Assembly: GCF_014133895.1 (NCBI RefSeq)
Contig: NC_050728.1
Coordinates: 248,001-312,000, forward strand
Length of the DNA: 64,000 nucleotides
Source of the DNA: Torulaspora globosa
Taxonomy: Eukaryota; Ascomycota; Saccharomycetes; Saccharomycetales; Saccharomycetaceae
Reading direction: 5' to 3'
Every line of letters begins with the position of its first letter. Position 1 is the stretch's first letter. A program made the translations under genes and the position numbers. Below are positions 16,601-24,682 of the stretch, piece after piece. The notes beneath the pieces are model-generated. The model had not been told where the DNA came from. It ran no database searches and saw only the letters and a list, made by a program, of their open reading frames with translations.

Positions 16601-19600
16601 CATCAAATATTCTGCAAAAGGGCGCATCTGCTGGACGATACCTATATATATTGACCAAAGATAACGCTCGGAGCACCCGTGTGAAAGGTTCATCTACTTT
16701 TATCAGTCCGTCTATTAGAATATCGACCCGTTCGGTAACCATGTCTTTTCCTGCTCTATCTTCATCGCTGTTTCGATTAATAATACCACAAACAAGTCCT
16801 ATACATTTGGCCTTCATCTCCGTCAACAAATGGTCATTATCAAATTTGATCTTATCCACCGATTTTAATAGCAGTTCGCCAACAGAGTGCTCTAAAGTAA
16901 TCCCTTCTTCATGCATAACTTCAAGGGCTTTGTTTATAGATACCAGCGTGTTAGCAGCAATAGCGACGTTTCGTAAAGTTGAAGTGGTTCTGCAAAACAT
17001 TGAGGAATTCAGAGTTTCAATGATGGAGTATTTTATCTTGTCATTCAGGAACGGAAACTTTAACGAAAAAACCTCCATCGATGCATCAATCAACGCAGTT
17101 GTGATCTTGGGGCTGCATTTGTCCGATGACGAGTATCCTCCAGCGCAATAAAGCGTTAGCAGATAATCTTGAGAAAGTGCACAGGAAATTGGCTTTGTAA
17201 TCTCATTCTCAAATTCGAAATTCCAACTCCATTGTTTGGATTCAAAACTCAAATGCTGCCTGAGCTCGCCGTGATCTTTTACATAAAGCTCTGAAACGTT
17301 TGCTCCTGAAAGCCTGCTTGAAAGCCCGTAGGCAAAACCGTCGTCTTGGCGTAACAGAGTGACTACCGATGGTTCTCCAAAATTTGGTGTTTGCTCTGAG
17401 CTTGATTTCTTCCCATCTGCAACAGAGGTCAGCGATTCAATTAGAGAGTGAGTACCTTCGCTGTAAAGATTGGGATCTGAAAAGTTTTTCATGATTAAAA
17501 TTAACAAAGAGCTATTAAAGTCATCTTTGATGTATTTGTGAAGCCGGAGATGGATCTGCAGTAGTCTTAGTTCATTTGTGAGCAGCGCTTTGTCGATTTT
17601 ATCAGATTTTTCAATTATGGCATGATTAAAGCTGGAACATTTGGTCAATAAGTAAGAAACTTGTTTTGCAACAGCCTTGTTTCCAATGCTATCATTACCC
17701 AAGAAAGCCAATAGACATGTCAGAGCATGATTCCTTATCTCTAGATTTCTGTACAAGTCGTCTTCATGACGGGAACTGTAGTTGTGCGTGAGCAGCACCT
17801 TCCAAAAGAGAAAAAGCTGTGAGGACTGCATCTGCAAATATCGATCATCCTTGTAGTTCATACATCCTATTAACAGAATCCAGCAAAGTAGATTTTTGGA
17901 ATAGAGAGGTGTGGTTGTCGTCGTCGTATGGTTTTTGATGAAGGAGGTAGCAAATACAGTAATCCTCATAATTAGCTCGAATGAAACATAGTCCTTATCA
18001 GCACAGGCAATCAAATTGGCAATGACTAGAGCATGACCATGATTCGCAGTATAGAGAAAATTATCATCCTGCTTGAAATTCTTTGAAAGGGCATTCAAGG
18101 ATCCTTCTATTGTTCCACTCAGATATTGTGGGAAGTTAGATAAGAAAAGCTTGAGGACCGCACTGGCGTGTATCCGAAGAGTGAAATTATCGCAAATGCT
18201 CAACCTTATGAGAGTCTTCTTAACCTCGTCAACAAGGTGCTTTTCGTTACCAAAGCAGGACGAAAGTTCAGACAGCAGCAGCTGTGCCAGGTCTAAGAGG
18301 GCTAAATTGAGCCACAGATTTTCAGGATCGCTGTTTATTGTGTAGTCGCTAGTTGTGTCAGCCGCACTCTGGCTGGGGCTCAGCAGTTGTAAAACGATTA
18401 GATTCTTGGAGGACTCTTCTATCTTGGGTAACAACAGCGTATGCATATAAACAAAATACCGTAAACTCCTCGACATCGAATCTACCCTATGATTGGAGGT
18501 ACATGAAGGACTGAATATAGAGCTTGCTAAAGTCCTGACAATCTCCAAATATTGGGAGCCTTCGAAAAAGCTTATGTCGGCTGACAAGCATAATCCAAGG
18601 AAGTGCACAATCGACTCAAAAGTCCCAGCTTGAGCATCTCGAGTGACTGATCGCTCAAATAACGTTGCGTAGAACTGAAGAATTTGCTCAATACCTAAAA
18701 CCTCTGATATCTTGAAATAATCAAACATAACCTCGGCTAGTGTCCTCGCGACGACATGGCGTGAGAAGTCATTGACGAATCCCAGCGGCCCTAGTTCGCC
18801 TTCAGAGTAGTTGGCTAGTATGGCATTTTCCAAGTTATGCTTATTGTCCTTCACAAAAGATTCTCGCCGAAAGTGGTACGACCAGATTTCCATTATGGCT
18901 GAAACCATGTCAGTTGAAAACTCCTGTCTATCCGAGCATATAGCTTCAAAGACTTTCTTGGACAGCTTGGAAAACTTGGGAAAATATTCATGGTAAAAGG
19001 AAGAACCGCCCACGTTCTTTAAAATTGCCTTAAGGAGCTGCATTAGAGAAGTAGCGAAAGTTGCATGAGCATACTTACTTTTCTCCATTATCTTCTTGAG
19101 ATTTTTAAAGATAATTCCAAAAAGAAGCGGAGCCAAGGAAGATAACTGCTGATTAAACGTTTCATAGAACTGTATCAGGGCGATACATGCCATTTCCTTG
19201 GCAGCCGATCGAATATAGCTGCGCTTCTTGCTTGACTTCTTTTTCTTCTTCTCTGTTACTTCGATTGTAACGTCATCTTCCGCTAAAACTGTTGCTAACA
19301 ATTCTGCTGAGTCATAAATTCTGCCAGGTCTAACCTTCTCCAGTCGCGTCAGATACAGTCCGTATAAATGAGAGAGAGCTTGGAAGACATAGTACGAATC
19401 TAGTTGTTCGTCCTCTGGTAGGCCCGCATTGTACCTTATAAAGGCATCGATTTCAGCACAAACGCCCAAAAATTCTTCGCAACGGCTATCATCATCTTTC
19501 AAAGCCTCTTCTGCGTTCACTTCTTCCAATTTTAAGGCGACCCAAGAAAGAAGAGCGTGTTTCTTGTTAACTGACGACTCGATTCTTTCAACCAACTTAG

Positions 19601-19610
19601 CTTCACTCAT
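13638..19610 (-). CDS. LAA1: AP-1 accessory HEAT-repeat protein Laa1
   Basis: Laa1 (with Laa2) localises the AP-1 clathrin adaptor complex to trans-Golgi and endosomes. The 1990-residue length and position match S. cerevisiae YJL207C (2014 residues). The whole protein is an armadillo/HEAT-like helical solenoid, as in HEATR5. Recognisable parts include an N-terminal KKKKKSSKKRSYIRSAAKEM insertion and the segment AALLFGIIFKNLKKIM-like around residue 165. I see no frameshift over nearly 6 kb. Its stop codon (13638-13640) lies close to the 5' end of the small downstream gene. The start is the ATG at 19608-19610. Confidence 0.95.
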   Translation of the reverse strand: MSEAKLVERIESSVNKKHALLSWVALKLEEVNAEEALKDDDSRCEEFLGVCAEIDAFIRYNAGLPEDEQLDSYYVFQALSHLYGLYLTRLEKVRPGRIYDSAELLATVLAEDDVTIEVTEKKKKKSSKKRSYIRSAAKEMACIALIQFYETFNQQLSSLAPLLFGIIFKNLKKIMEKSKYAHATFATSLMQLLKAILKNVGGSSFYHEYFPKFSKLSKKVFEAICSDRQEFSTDMVSAIMEIWSYHFRRESFVKDNKHNLENAILANYSEGELGPLGFVNDFSRHVVARTLAEVMFDYFKISEVLGIEQILQFYATLFERSVTRDAQAGTFESIVHFLGLCLSADISFFEGSQYLEIVRTLASSIFSPSCTSNHRVDSMSRSLRYFVYMHTLLLPKIEESSKNLIVLQLLSPSQSAADTTSDYTINSDPENLWLNLALLDLAQLLLSELSSCFGNEKHLVDEVKKTLIRLSICDNFTLRIHASAVLKLFLSNFPQYLSGTIEGSLNALSKNFKQDDNFLYTANHGHALVIANLIACADKDYVSFELIMRITVFATSFIKNHTTTTTTPLYSKNLLCWILLIGCMNYKDDRYLQMQSSQLFLFWKVLLTHNYSSRHEDDLYRNLEIRNHALTCLLAFLGNDSIGNKAVAKQVSYLLTKCSSFNHAIIEKSDKIDKALLTNELRLLQIHLRLHKYIKDDFNSSLLILIMKNFSDPNLYSEGTHSLIESLTSVADGKKSSSEQTPNFGEPSVVTLLRQDDGFAYGLSSRLSGANVSELYVKDHGELRQHLSFESKQWSWNFEFENEITKPISCALSQDYLLTLYCAGGYSSSDKCSPKITTALIDASMEVFSLKFPFLNDKIKYSIIETLNSSMFCRTTSTLRNVAIAANTLVSINKALEVMHEEGITLEHSVGELLLKSVDKIKFDNDHLLTEMKAKCIGLVCGIINRNSDEDRAGKDMVTERVDILIDGLIKVDEPFTRVLRALSLVNIYRYRPADAPFCRIFDVILSLISDPHPVVHCWSLKAMHLLIDKHAAIDHTTASTLLGCLEDISTNPSYGMYGSSVLRYNYCLETDSHLTVGLILQSLSEAIGAYISELPANVCERFKYLIYGLAISNSTAHQLLALEIYANLAIFKNQNSLDDRIFIKLAESIVNGAILVGFSSACCNCHFMVKNGNIPNSFSSLSVMKCFDLFCLLTKLQKGHLFAQDLENSSWRWLFLSPSSKELQNYLFTWMGQSPEDEIKWFDKLYVIFHISKWRLFFSYYRTLNGLLKKIRFKKEGDEEIPSEEEKSIAQAELADFDGSQNSDLLPWRARLLILKMVKHLCLASARREGKSVLLSRKIPELIKLAFQASTSSVASVKSLGLDILRLVLKANSSLRSSESGPSELQQQEAQIVSAMMPAFNSGTPPDIVVSAIDLSAEILTSGISTVQEMHRVSQLLIDCLGIFNENKSSVRLGDVLIETQKSKKKIELSVLSAWAELTEKSVNTDELNLREFTENYWDILVPLWIISLREYAMVKYEGKQTDELTGGHIKESFFEKSKLELFEGAWLNMVVALSCVLEANPDVVLQRLSKTETESFMLILFIQCMEIVVKSLDDHEVLMKILPALHSLLMCCVPLDLLFEDGTNEEIVGVLDRIMTMGNNQEKLMLVRIINDLIMRYVKKNDTHDTFLQGIDKLYELLRLLIKPIAQLLPFIKYSSLENEVSRTAGLAEDEVRLLRASFSALESNVGKFDDLFKVDLYSCLLFMIGEIFESDAREEVIPIVLPLLKSVSRNLLSGSLNSCLMQTFFESIKKALFDQVQLTNQLAICFILLANNYPYFTESDLNRFISLILSGLRSSDTQAITMHGLRSLVNKGMSQHACRYIIRNLILEIFKSIGREDTQTVDLMFEFVQHFVKRVLDTEPKSAPTAMAVILSLELLYCGKDGVPDERVGGRMMTLIAMDKESFKIASSSLLDEKQRARIEHIIEKSPEFGSSGPSGRKADLLLKNFV

Positions 19611-19982
19611 CCGTCATAAGTTAGGAGAAGAGTAACCAGAAAAGCAGATAATGGTGTCAACTTCTGCACCCGTAACACCAGCAGCAGTTCTTGAACAATG
19701 ACCGCCGTTTTCTATCAAGTCAACGCGAGGTCCACTTTCTAAGGCTACATAGAGATAATCGAAATAATGTTGGCAAGAATTTTATCACTTTCAAAGATAG
19801 GTCTAGGACCTGACACCTGGCCTATATTGAAGAAATCGACTGAATTGCTGAGTATTTTCGAGTTTGCGTAGCTCTTGACCATTGATTTCAATCTGGTCAG
19901 ATGGGTGGTTAATCCATCCCCCATCTCATTAGACTCTTTATAGACTCTTCATTATGTCGAAGAGTGTATGAGCTGCAAAAAA
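19611..19982. other. Intergenic region between LAA1 and tRNA-Gly
   Basis: No gene is visible here. The right end carries the poly-A run at 19976-19981 that is the Pol III terminator (TTTTTT on the minus strand) of tRNA-Gly. Confidence 0.6.
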
Positions 19983-20053
19983 TGCGCAAGCCCGGAATCG
20001 AACCGGGGGCCCAACGATGGCAACGTTGGATTTTACCACTAAACCACTTGCGC
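19983..20053 (-). tRNA. tRNA-Gly (GCC)
   Basis: The minus strand reads GCGCAAGTGGTTTAGTGGTA at the 5' end, a GCC anticodon within CAACGTTGCCATCGTTG, and a T-arm with GGTTCGATTCC. Acceptor GCGCAAG pairs with CTTGCGC. It is 71 bases with no intron and matches S. cerevisiae tRNA-Gly(GCC) essentially base for base. The Pol III terminator follows immediately. Confidence 0.98.
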
Positions 20054-20361
20054 TTATAAGTTTTTGAATTGGAAAGTTAAGAAACGAATAAGAAGTCATT
20101 TACTTTCTTCTAAGAACCCCGTTTGCGTAATCTGTCTGCATGCATCTTCGCTTGGCATATTTGAACATCGCGTATTGGCACATAATGTAATAGGTGTCAC
20201 ATTTTTTTAATGTTTCGTTCGCGAGATCTAGCTTTAGATCTCAGAAATCTTACCGGGTTACGACGTTCACGCAGTCGTAGAAGTCACTTTTGATACAAAA
20301 GGTTATTTCTATCTATGCTGTCCAAGCGCCTACAGCGCATTCCTTGGTATAGCAGTGGAGC
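20054..20361. other. Intergenic region between tRNA-Gly and the YJL206C-type gene
   Basis: About 300 bases upstream of tRNA-Gly and downstream of the zinc-cluster gene. I see no coding frame and no recognisable RNA gene. Confidence 0.5.
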
Positions 20362-22128
20362 TCATTTCTCGGCTGCTCGCTCTGATAGACTTGTAGGGAA
20401 AAACGACGTCATTTGGAAATCTGGCAAGATGTTACTAATCGGAATATCAAAATCCTGCAGCAGTTGGTCCAATATCTGGTCTTGTTCAGATTGCCCAAAA
20501 AATTCGACACTCATTTCAACAGATGCCCCGCTCGTTGGGTCTTTCATTAATTGCGTTACGCTTTCATTGACTTGGGAATAGAGTTCCATAGTTTTCTTGT
20601 TAAACTCCTTGAAAATAGAGTTCAAAACACTAAAAGACTTTTCTCCTACAGGCGAGGAGTTCTTCAGCTTTAGCAGTATGTTGATACCCAATTCACAGTC
20701 CTTTTCAACATCTATATGTTTTTCAGATATTAAACCAAGGTTAATTTGATGCTGATAAAACATTAAACATGTAACGCTGAAAAAGATGGTGTGGATTGAA
20801 AACCAATAGCTAGCACTGAGAAGATCGTTTTTCAACATTTCATCGGAAAGGCAAATAACTTTGTGGGCCACTTGAATGCATTTGTTAGCCATTGAAATTT
20901 GAAAATCGAAGAGAGGTGAAGTGATCGCCAGATAGTGGATAAATGGCTTATAAAGAATAATCTTCGCCAACAGATAATCCAAATACAGAAGCTTGGCCGG
21001 TTTTAAATAATATGCTCTTTCGTCATCGTTGAAGAATGAGGAGTCAGGTTTAAGCTGATAGGGTAGCTCTTGGAACCATTTCTCCAGCTGCTCTTCCAAC
21101 GTAAGTATATTGATGTAGGTAGCCTGGTCCCACGTCAAGACCGGATAGAGGCTTTCATGGATCCTTGCCATGATTAACATGAGCTTTGTGTGTTGGTTGT
21201 TCATGCCGCAACTACTGATTTTTCCCCATTCCTGCTCCAGAATTCCATCACGGGTGATTTTCTCGTCATCAACATCGCAAGGCAGCTCCTGGTTGACCGC
21301 AGCTTCGGCAAGAGCTCTAGGAAGACCTAGGATGCAGCTCATGTACAAATCAACCTTGTAGACACTCCAAAACAATCTCTTCTTGGTTTCGTCTTCTATC
21401 ACGGTCGGTCCAACCGACGAAGTCCTTTTATGAAGACCTTCAATAATGGCTGCCCGCAGGGCAATCCCGATGTAGGAATAACAAGTGTTCAAGTTTGCAG
21501 AACACTGTAAAAACATGGTCAACATGAACATAGTCTGAATTGAATAGATGTCCCGCACGTTGGTAACGTCAATTAACGACTTTGCCATCTCAAAATATTT
21601 GTAACCCGCTTCCCTATAAAGATCTCGAGCGACCACATCACTCTTTTCACAGTCTTCCTTCCCGAACAGAGCACCCACTGCTATCACCGAGTAAATCAGG
21701 GGCAGCGATTTAAGCTGTCGCTCAGTAAAATGAGTCGTATCCTTTGCATCGTACAGCGAAATCAAGTCTTCAATAACAGATGGCCGATATAGGAACCTGA
21801 ACAGGACACAGACATTATCCCAAGTCTTGTGAATCAGTTGGATCGCCACATCTCTATCAGGTAAATCCTGCAACACTCGTCTAGGTAACGGAGATTCCTG
21901 CGTTTTCCGACGCACCTGACGGGGACTCCTTCTATCTTGGTATACACAGTGCTTATTTCCAAACGCTTGGCAAAGAGAACACGGCTGTTGACCATCACAC
22001 TTTTTCTTCTTCAATCTGCAAAAATCGCATGCCTTTGAAGCTCTGAAGCTTCCTGTTTTCAACTCTTTCGTTGCTGAGTCTATCGAAAGAACCAGCATTT
22101 TTGACTGTGACCGTTTCTCAGGTGCCAT
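20362..22128 (-). CDS. Zn(II)2Cys6 transcription factor, YJL206C type
   Basis: A fungal zinc-cluster regulator of 588 residues. The cysteine cluster is at residues 34-61 (CDFCRLKKKKCDGQQPCSLC then GNKHC), with five residues between the third and fourth cysteine. A fungal-specific transcription-factor domain follows, with landmarks such as CSANLNTCYSYIGIALRAAI, EGLHKR, KKRLFWSVYKVDLYMSCILG and RPxxxx-like GLPRALAE. This Gal4-like middle domain is diagnostic. Position between LAA1 and NCE101 matches S. cerevisiae YJL206C, a regulator without known targets. I use the ATG at 22126-22128; an extended frame to 22140 has no ATG. Confidence 0.88.
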   Translation of the reverse strand: MAPEKRSQSKMLVLSIDSATKELKTGSFRASKACDFCRLKKKKCDGQQPCSLCQAFGNKHCVYQDRRSPRQVRRKTQESPLPRRVLQDLPDRDVAIQLIHKTWDNVCVLFRFLYRPSVIEDLISLYDAKDTTHFTERQLKSLPLIYSVIAVGALFGKEDCEKSDVVARDLYREAGYKYFEMAKSLIDVTNVRDIYSIQTMFMLTMFLQCSANLNTCYSYIGIALRAAIIEGLHKRTSSVGPTVIEDETKKRLFWSVYKVDLYMSCILGLPRALAEAAVNQELPCDVDDEKITRDGILEQEWGKISSCGMNNQHTKLMLIMARIHESLYPVLTWDQATYINILTLEEQLEKWFQELPYQLKPDSSFFNDDERAYYLKPAKLLYLDYLLAKIILYKPFIHYLAITSPLFDFQISMANKCIQVAHKVICLSDEMLKNDLLSASYWFSIHTIFFSVTCLMFYQHQINLGLISEKHIDVEKDCELGINILLKLKNSSPVGEKSFSVLNSIFKEFNKKTMELYSQVNESVTQLMKDPTSGASVEMSVEFFGQSEQDQILDQLLQDFDIPISNILPDFQMTSFFPTSLSERAAEK

Positions 22129-22446
22129 TGTTCCTCGCAAGCAGAGGCCCGATCACTCTTAATCAATGGAACCAAGACAAATTACCACTGATCAACATTC
22201 AATGAGGAACAGCCCTCTTCAGGGACTCTGACAGATTGTTTTCCCATTCCCCAGACCTATGCAATTTCCAGAGTTAGTCAGAGTTAGTCAGATTTTCGCA
22301 CCTGCGCATAGCAGCATAGACTGAAAAAACATCAAAATTGTAACCGCCAAGTTGACCTCTCAACATCTCATGCATCCGCGTTCTGATCTGACAGAGCTAA
22401 TTAGACTCAGCCACTCAAGGGCAGAATCATTCATTATTGCCACTTT
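22129..22446. other. Intergenic region upstream of the YJL206C-type gene
   Basis: About 300 bases, presumably the promoter of the zinc-cluster gene. A short direct repeat CAGAGTTAGT occurs at 22269-22278 and 22279-22288. I see no other motif or gene. Confidence 0.45.
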
Positions 22447-22728
22447 CTACATCTTCTCTAGCTTCATCGTTCTTACAGACATAGTATTTTTCATATTAGC
22501 GATCTCGCTTAGGAAATACGTCATAGAAATTTCTTTCTTGGCGTTCAGGACATACTGCTGTACCCATTTCGATGGATCTAACCGATACCGTCGAGGTTCA
22601 GCAAACAATTGAATATTTAAAAGTCTACTCTTGCATGTGTATATATTTCCGTTGAGACTTTGGATACCTGCCGGTGATAAGCGTGTTGCGGCAACCAACC
22701 GTAGAGAGTAGCGACTCGCGCGACCCAT
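22447..22728 (-). CDS. Possible small protein of 93 residues, unknown
   Basis: An ATG-started frame of 93 codons on the minus strand, just downstream of NCE101 and on the same strand. The product starts MGRASRYSLRLVAATRLSPA, arginine- and serine-rich without early acidic residues, like a mitochondrial presequence. It continues with RRYRLDPSKWVQQYVLNAKK and a methionine-rich helix. I do not recognise the family. Only 36 bases separate it from the NCE101 stop, very tight for an independent yeast gene. An 86-codon frame on the opposite strand overlaps it. It may be real or chance. Confidence 0.3.
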   Translation of the reverse strand: MGRASRYSLRLVAATRLSPAGIQSLNGNIYTCKSRLLNIQLFAEPRRYRLDPSKWVQQYVLNAKKEISMTYFLSEIANMKNTMSVRTMKLEKM

Positions 22729-22764
22729 TCTGGAGCTCTACTGAAGGTTCGGCCGCAGGTTCCT

Positions 22765-22938
22765 TCAGTTCTCCCGAGAAAACCGCCTGTGGTATTTCTT
22801 CATGATCAGTTCGTTCAGGCGATGGCCCTCGGGTCTTCCTACCTTTCTTTCGTACAGGTAATAGCTCAAAGTGCCCACCATGAGGGCATAAATGGGATCG
22901 AGGAAACGGCCTAGGAGATACGGAGCTTGATGTGCCAT
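22765..22938 (-). CDS. NCE101: Nce101-type small membrane protein
   Basis: Nce101 is a small membrane protein linked to leaderless (non-classical) secretion in S. cerevisiae (YJL205C). The product of 57 residues begins MAHQAPYLLGRFLDPIYALM, continues GTLSYYLYERKVGRPEGHRL and ends in a basic tail, matching the family throughout. There is one membrane span (ALMVGTLSYYLY). I take the ATG at 22936-22938. The S. cerevisiae gene contains an intron near its 5' end; here the coding region is uninterrupted and no TACTAAC branch point is seen upstream. Divergent from RNH203, sharing a promoter of 124 bases. Confidence 0.9.
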   Translation of the reverse strand: MAHQAPYLLGRFLDPIYALMVGTLSYYLYERKVGRPEGHRLNELIMKKYHRRFSREN

Positions 22939-23062
22939 TGGCTGCAATCGATGCGTTTGCCTCGCTTACTGCTGCTAAAGAGCTTCTTTTCTTGCTCGCT
23001 CTCTGTATAAAAGCAGCTCTTGAAAAGCCCAAGATCATCGATCCTGGCAGACCAGGCGACAG

Positions 23063-23482
23063 ATGGAGCGAAAGGTAGACCTGACGGGAGATCACGACGC
23101 GTTACCCACTTACACAGCACATCTGGTGCCTTGCAAGGTCAGATACTCGGGGCCTACCGCCGAGTTTCAGGACAATCTCCATATGGACAGCGAGCACCAT
23201 CGGTCGCTGAAGAAACCTGAAGCCGAACAGCAGTGCGACGTCTCGCACGTCACGTACATCAGAGGCAGGAAGATCGTTGGACGACAGGTTTTTGGTTCTG
23301 CCGAGTACACGGCGTTCCTGATGAACAGCTCCTCAGACGCGTCAGGCGACCTGACCATGAAACCGATAGCCAGGGTCTCGGAGATTGTGAACTACGAACG
23401 GGATGGAAACGAGGGTAGGCTGCACGAGGAAGTCGGCAGACTCGAGGAGCTCCTAGAGCTCAGTGACATGGTTCATTCATAA
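23063..23482 (+). CDS. RNH203: Ribonuclease H2 subunit C
   Basis: Non-catalytic subunit of the trimeric RNase H2 that removes ribonucleotides from DNA. The 139-residue product has the family landmarks: LVPCKVRYSGPTAEFQDN near the N-terminus, YIRGRKIVGR in the centre, and the C-terminal helix VNYERDGNEGRLHEEVGRLE. It resembles S. cerevisiae Rnh203 (YLR154C, 110 residues) but is longer by insertions around residues 45-60 and 90-100. It is transcribed divergently from NCE101. Confidence 0.88.
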   Translation: MERKVDLTGDHDALPTYTAHLVPCKVRYSGPTAEFQDNLHMDSEHHRSLKKPEAEQQCDVSHVTYIRGRKIVGRQVFGSAEYTAFLMNSSSDASGDLTMKPIARVSEIVNYERDGNEGRLHEEVGRLEELLELSDMVHS

Positions 23483-23670
23483 GGAAGAACGGTCACGTGA
23501 CCGAAGCCGAAAGCTTTACAGCGCGATAAGCTGGTTGAAGCTATACAGCGATGTTCCTTGAATGTCTAGCTGAATGGTAGTTGGGAGTAGTCTGGTTGAC
23601 TCACGTTTTGGTTGACGATTTGATGTAAATTTCTCGGTAGAACAATAATACGGCTTAACAGAGATAGACG

Positions 23671-24657
23671 ATGGGGATAAAAAGAAGTAGTGTTCAAGGT
23701 TCTCGAGAAAGAGATATAAAAATGGTTAAATGCGATGTCAAGATACGATTTTTCGAGGGCCTGCCGCATGAGATCGTGATCAGAATACTCAGCCTTATCT
23801 CTAGAAGGGATTTGATTGCGCTTTCGAGCGCAAATCACGGATTGCGCCGGCTTTTTCTACCTTATCTCTTTGCATACACCAAAGTCTCTTGGGATGATCT
23901 AATATCTAACTGGAATAAGCACCAGAAACCATTCCCGATAGGGGTATCTCAACTTATAGAGTCTTTGCGATTGACTGGGTGCTGCTCGAAGAGCGAGTGG
24001 ACATTCCCTTTTGCAGAGCTATATTCATCGCCAAGGCTTCCGAATTTGAAAAGCCTTGCAATGCCTACTTCCGGCTCCACCAACTTTTTCAAGTATTCCT
24101 CGAAGGGATCACATTTGCGAAGACTAAAAATCACAGCTACCAAGCCGGGATCTGTCTTTAACCTTGAGCACCTCAGGCCGTTTGAACAGCTAAAGAAACT
24201 CAGCTTGCAGGACTACGAAATCGAATCCTTTGATGAGGATCCGAGTTGCTGCAGGCTTTTAGACTCTCTGGAGCTAATCAATTGCAGTTGGTGCTATCCA
24301 TTCGAACTGGAAAATTTCGGTCGCTGTAAGATCCAGAAGATCGAACTTTGCTATTCCAACGCTTTCATCATCAGCGAAAGGTTCAAGATGTTTCTCAGTA
24401 GTCCTAACTTCGAAAATTTGAACCATCTCAGCATTACTAACCATGCTTCAAACTTGAAGTTGACGTTATCGGTGCAAGTTGTCAAACTCATCGAATCCAA
24501 TCCAACGTTGGTTACACTGAAGTTAAATGGTAATATTTACGATGAGACTCTGCAGCAGTTCACTGCTTCTGATATCGATAATTGTATCAACCATGTGGCA
24601 CTGAACAACGTCAAAATCTTCTATTCCAGCTTTTTCAGAAAGCATCAGGCTGTGTAA
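23671..24657 (+). CDS. F-box protein with leucine-rich C-terminal region, unassigned
   Basis: Probable substrate adaptor of an SCF ubiquitin ligase. Residues about 26-68 form an F-box (FFEGLPHEIVIRILSLISRR then DLIALSSANHGLRRLFLPYL). The remainder has irregular leucine-rich repeats (LKSLAMPT, LRRLKITA, LKKLSLQDYE, LDSLELINC, LNHLSITN, LVTLKLNGN). At 328 residues it is shorter than the S. cerevisiae F-box/LRR proteins I can compare it with, so I give no symbol. The start could be the first ATG (23671) or the ATG at 23722 (MVKCDVKIRF), nearer the F-box. It lies next to and convergent with RCY1, itself an F-box gene, but the two are not similar outside that motif. Confidence 0.8.
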   Translation: MGIKRSSVQGSRERDIKMVKCDVKIRFFEGLPHEIVIRILSLISRRDLIALSSANHGLRRLFLPYLFAYTKVSWDDLISNWNKHQKPFPIGVSQLIESLRLTGCCSKSEWTFPFAELYSSPRLPNLKSLAMPTSGSTNFFKYSSKGSHLRRLKITATKPGSVFNLEHLRPFEQLKKLSLQDYEIESFDEDPSCCRLLDSLELINCSWCYPFELENFGRCKIQKIELCYSNAFIISERFKMFLSSPNFENLNHLSITNHASNLKLTLSVQVVKLIESNPTLVTLKLNGNIYDETLQQFTASDIDNCINHVALNNVKIFYSSFFRKHQAV

Positions 24658-24682
24658 AATGCATTTTGTTCAAGTACACAAA

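Noticed and set aside
14326..17151. Plus-strand frames of 70-188 codons inside LAA1
   Set aside because: Antisense shadows of a well-supported 1990-residue gene.
22352..22612. 86-codon frame on the plus strand with a hydrophobic stretch
   Set aside because: Antisense to the 93-codon frame and without family resemblance; at most one of the two can be real and the composition does not favour this one.
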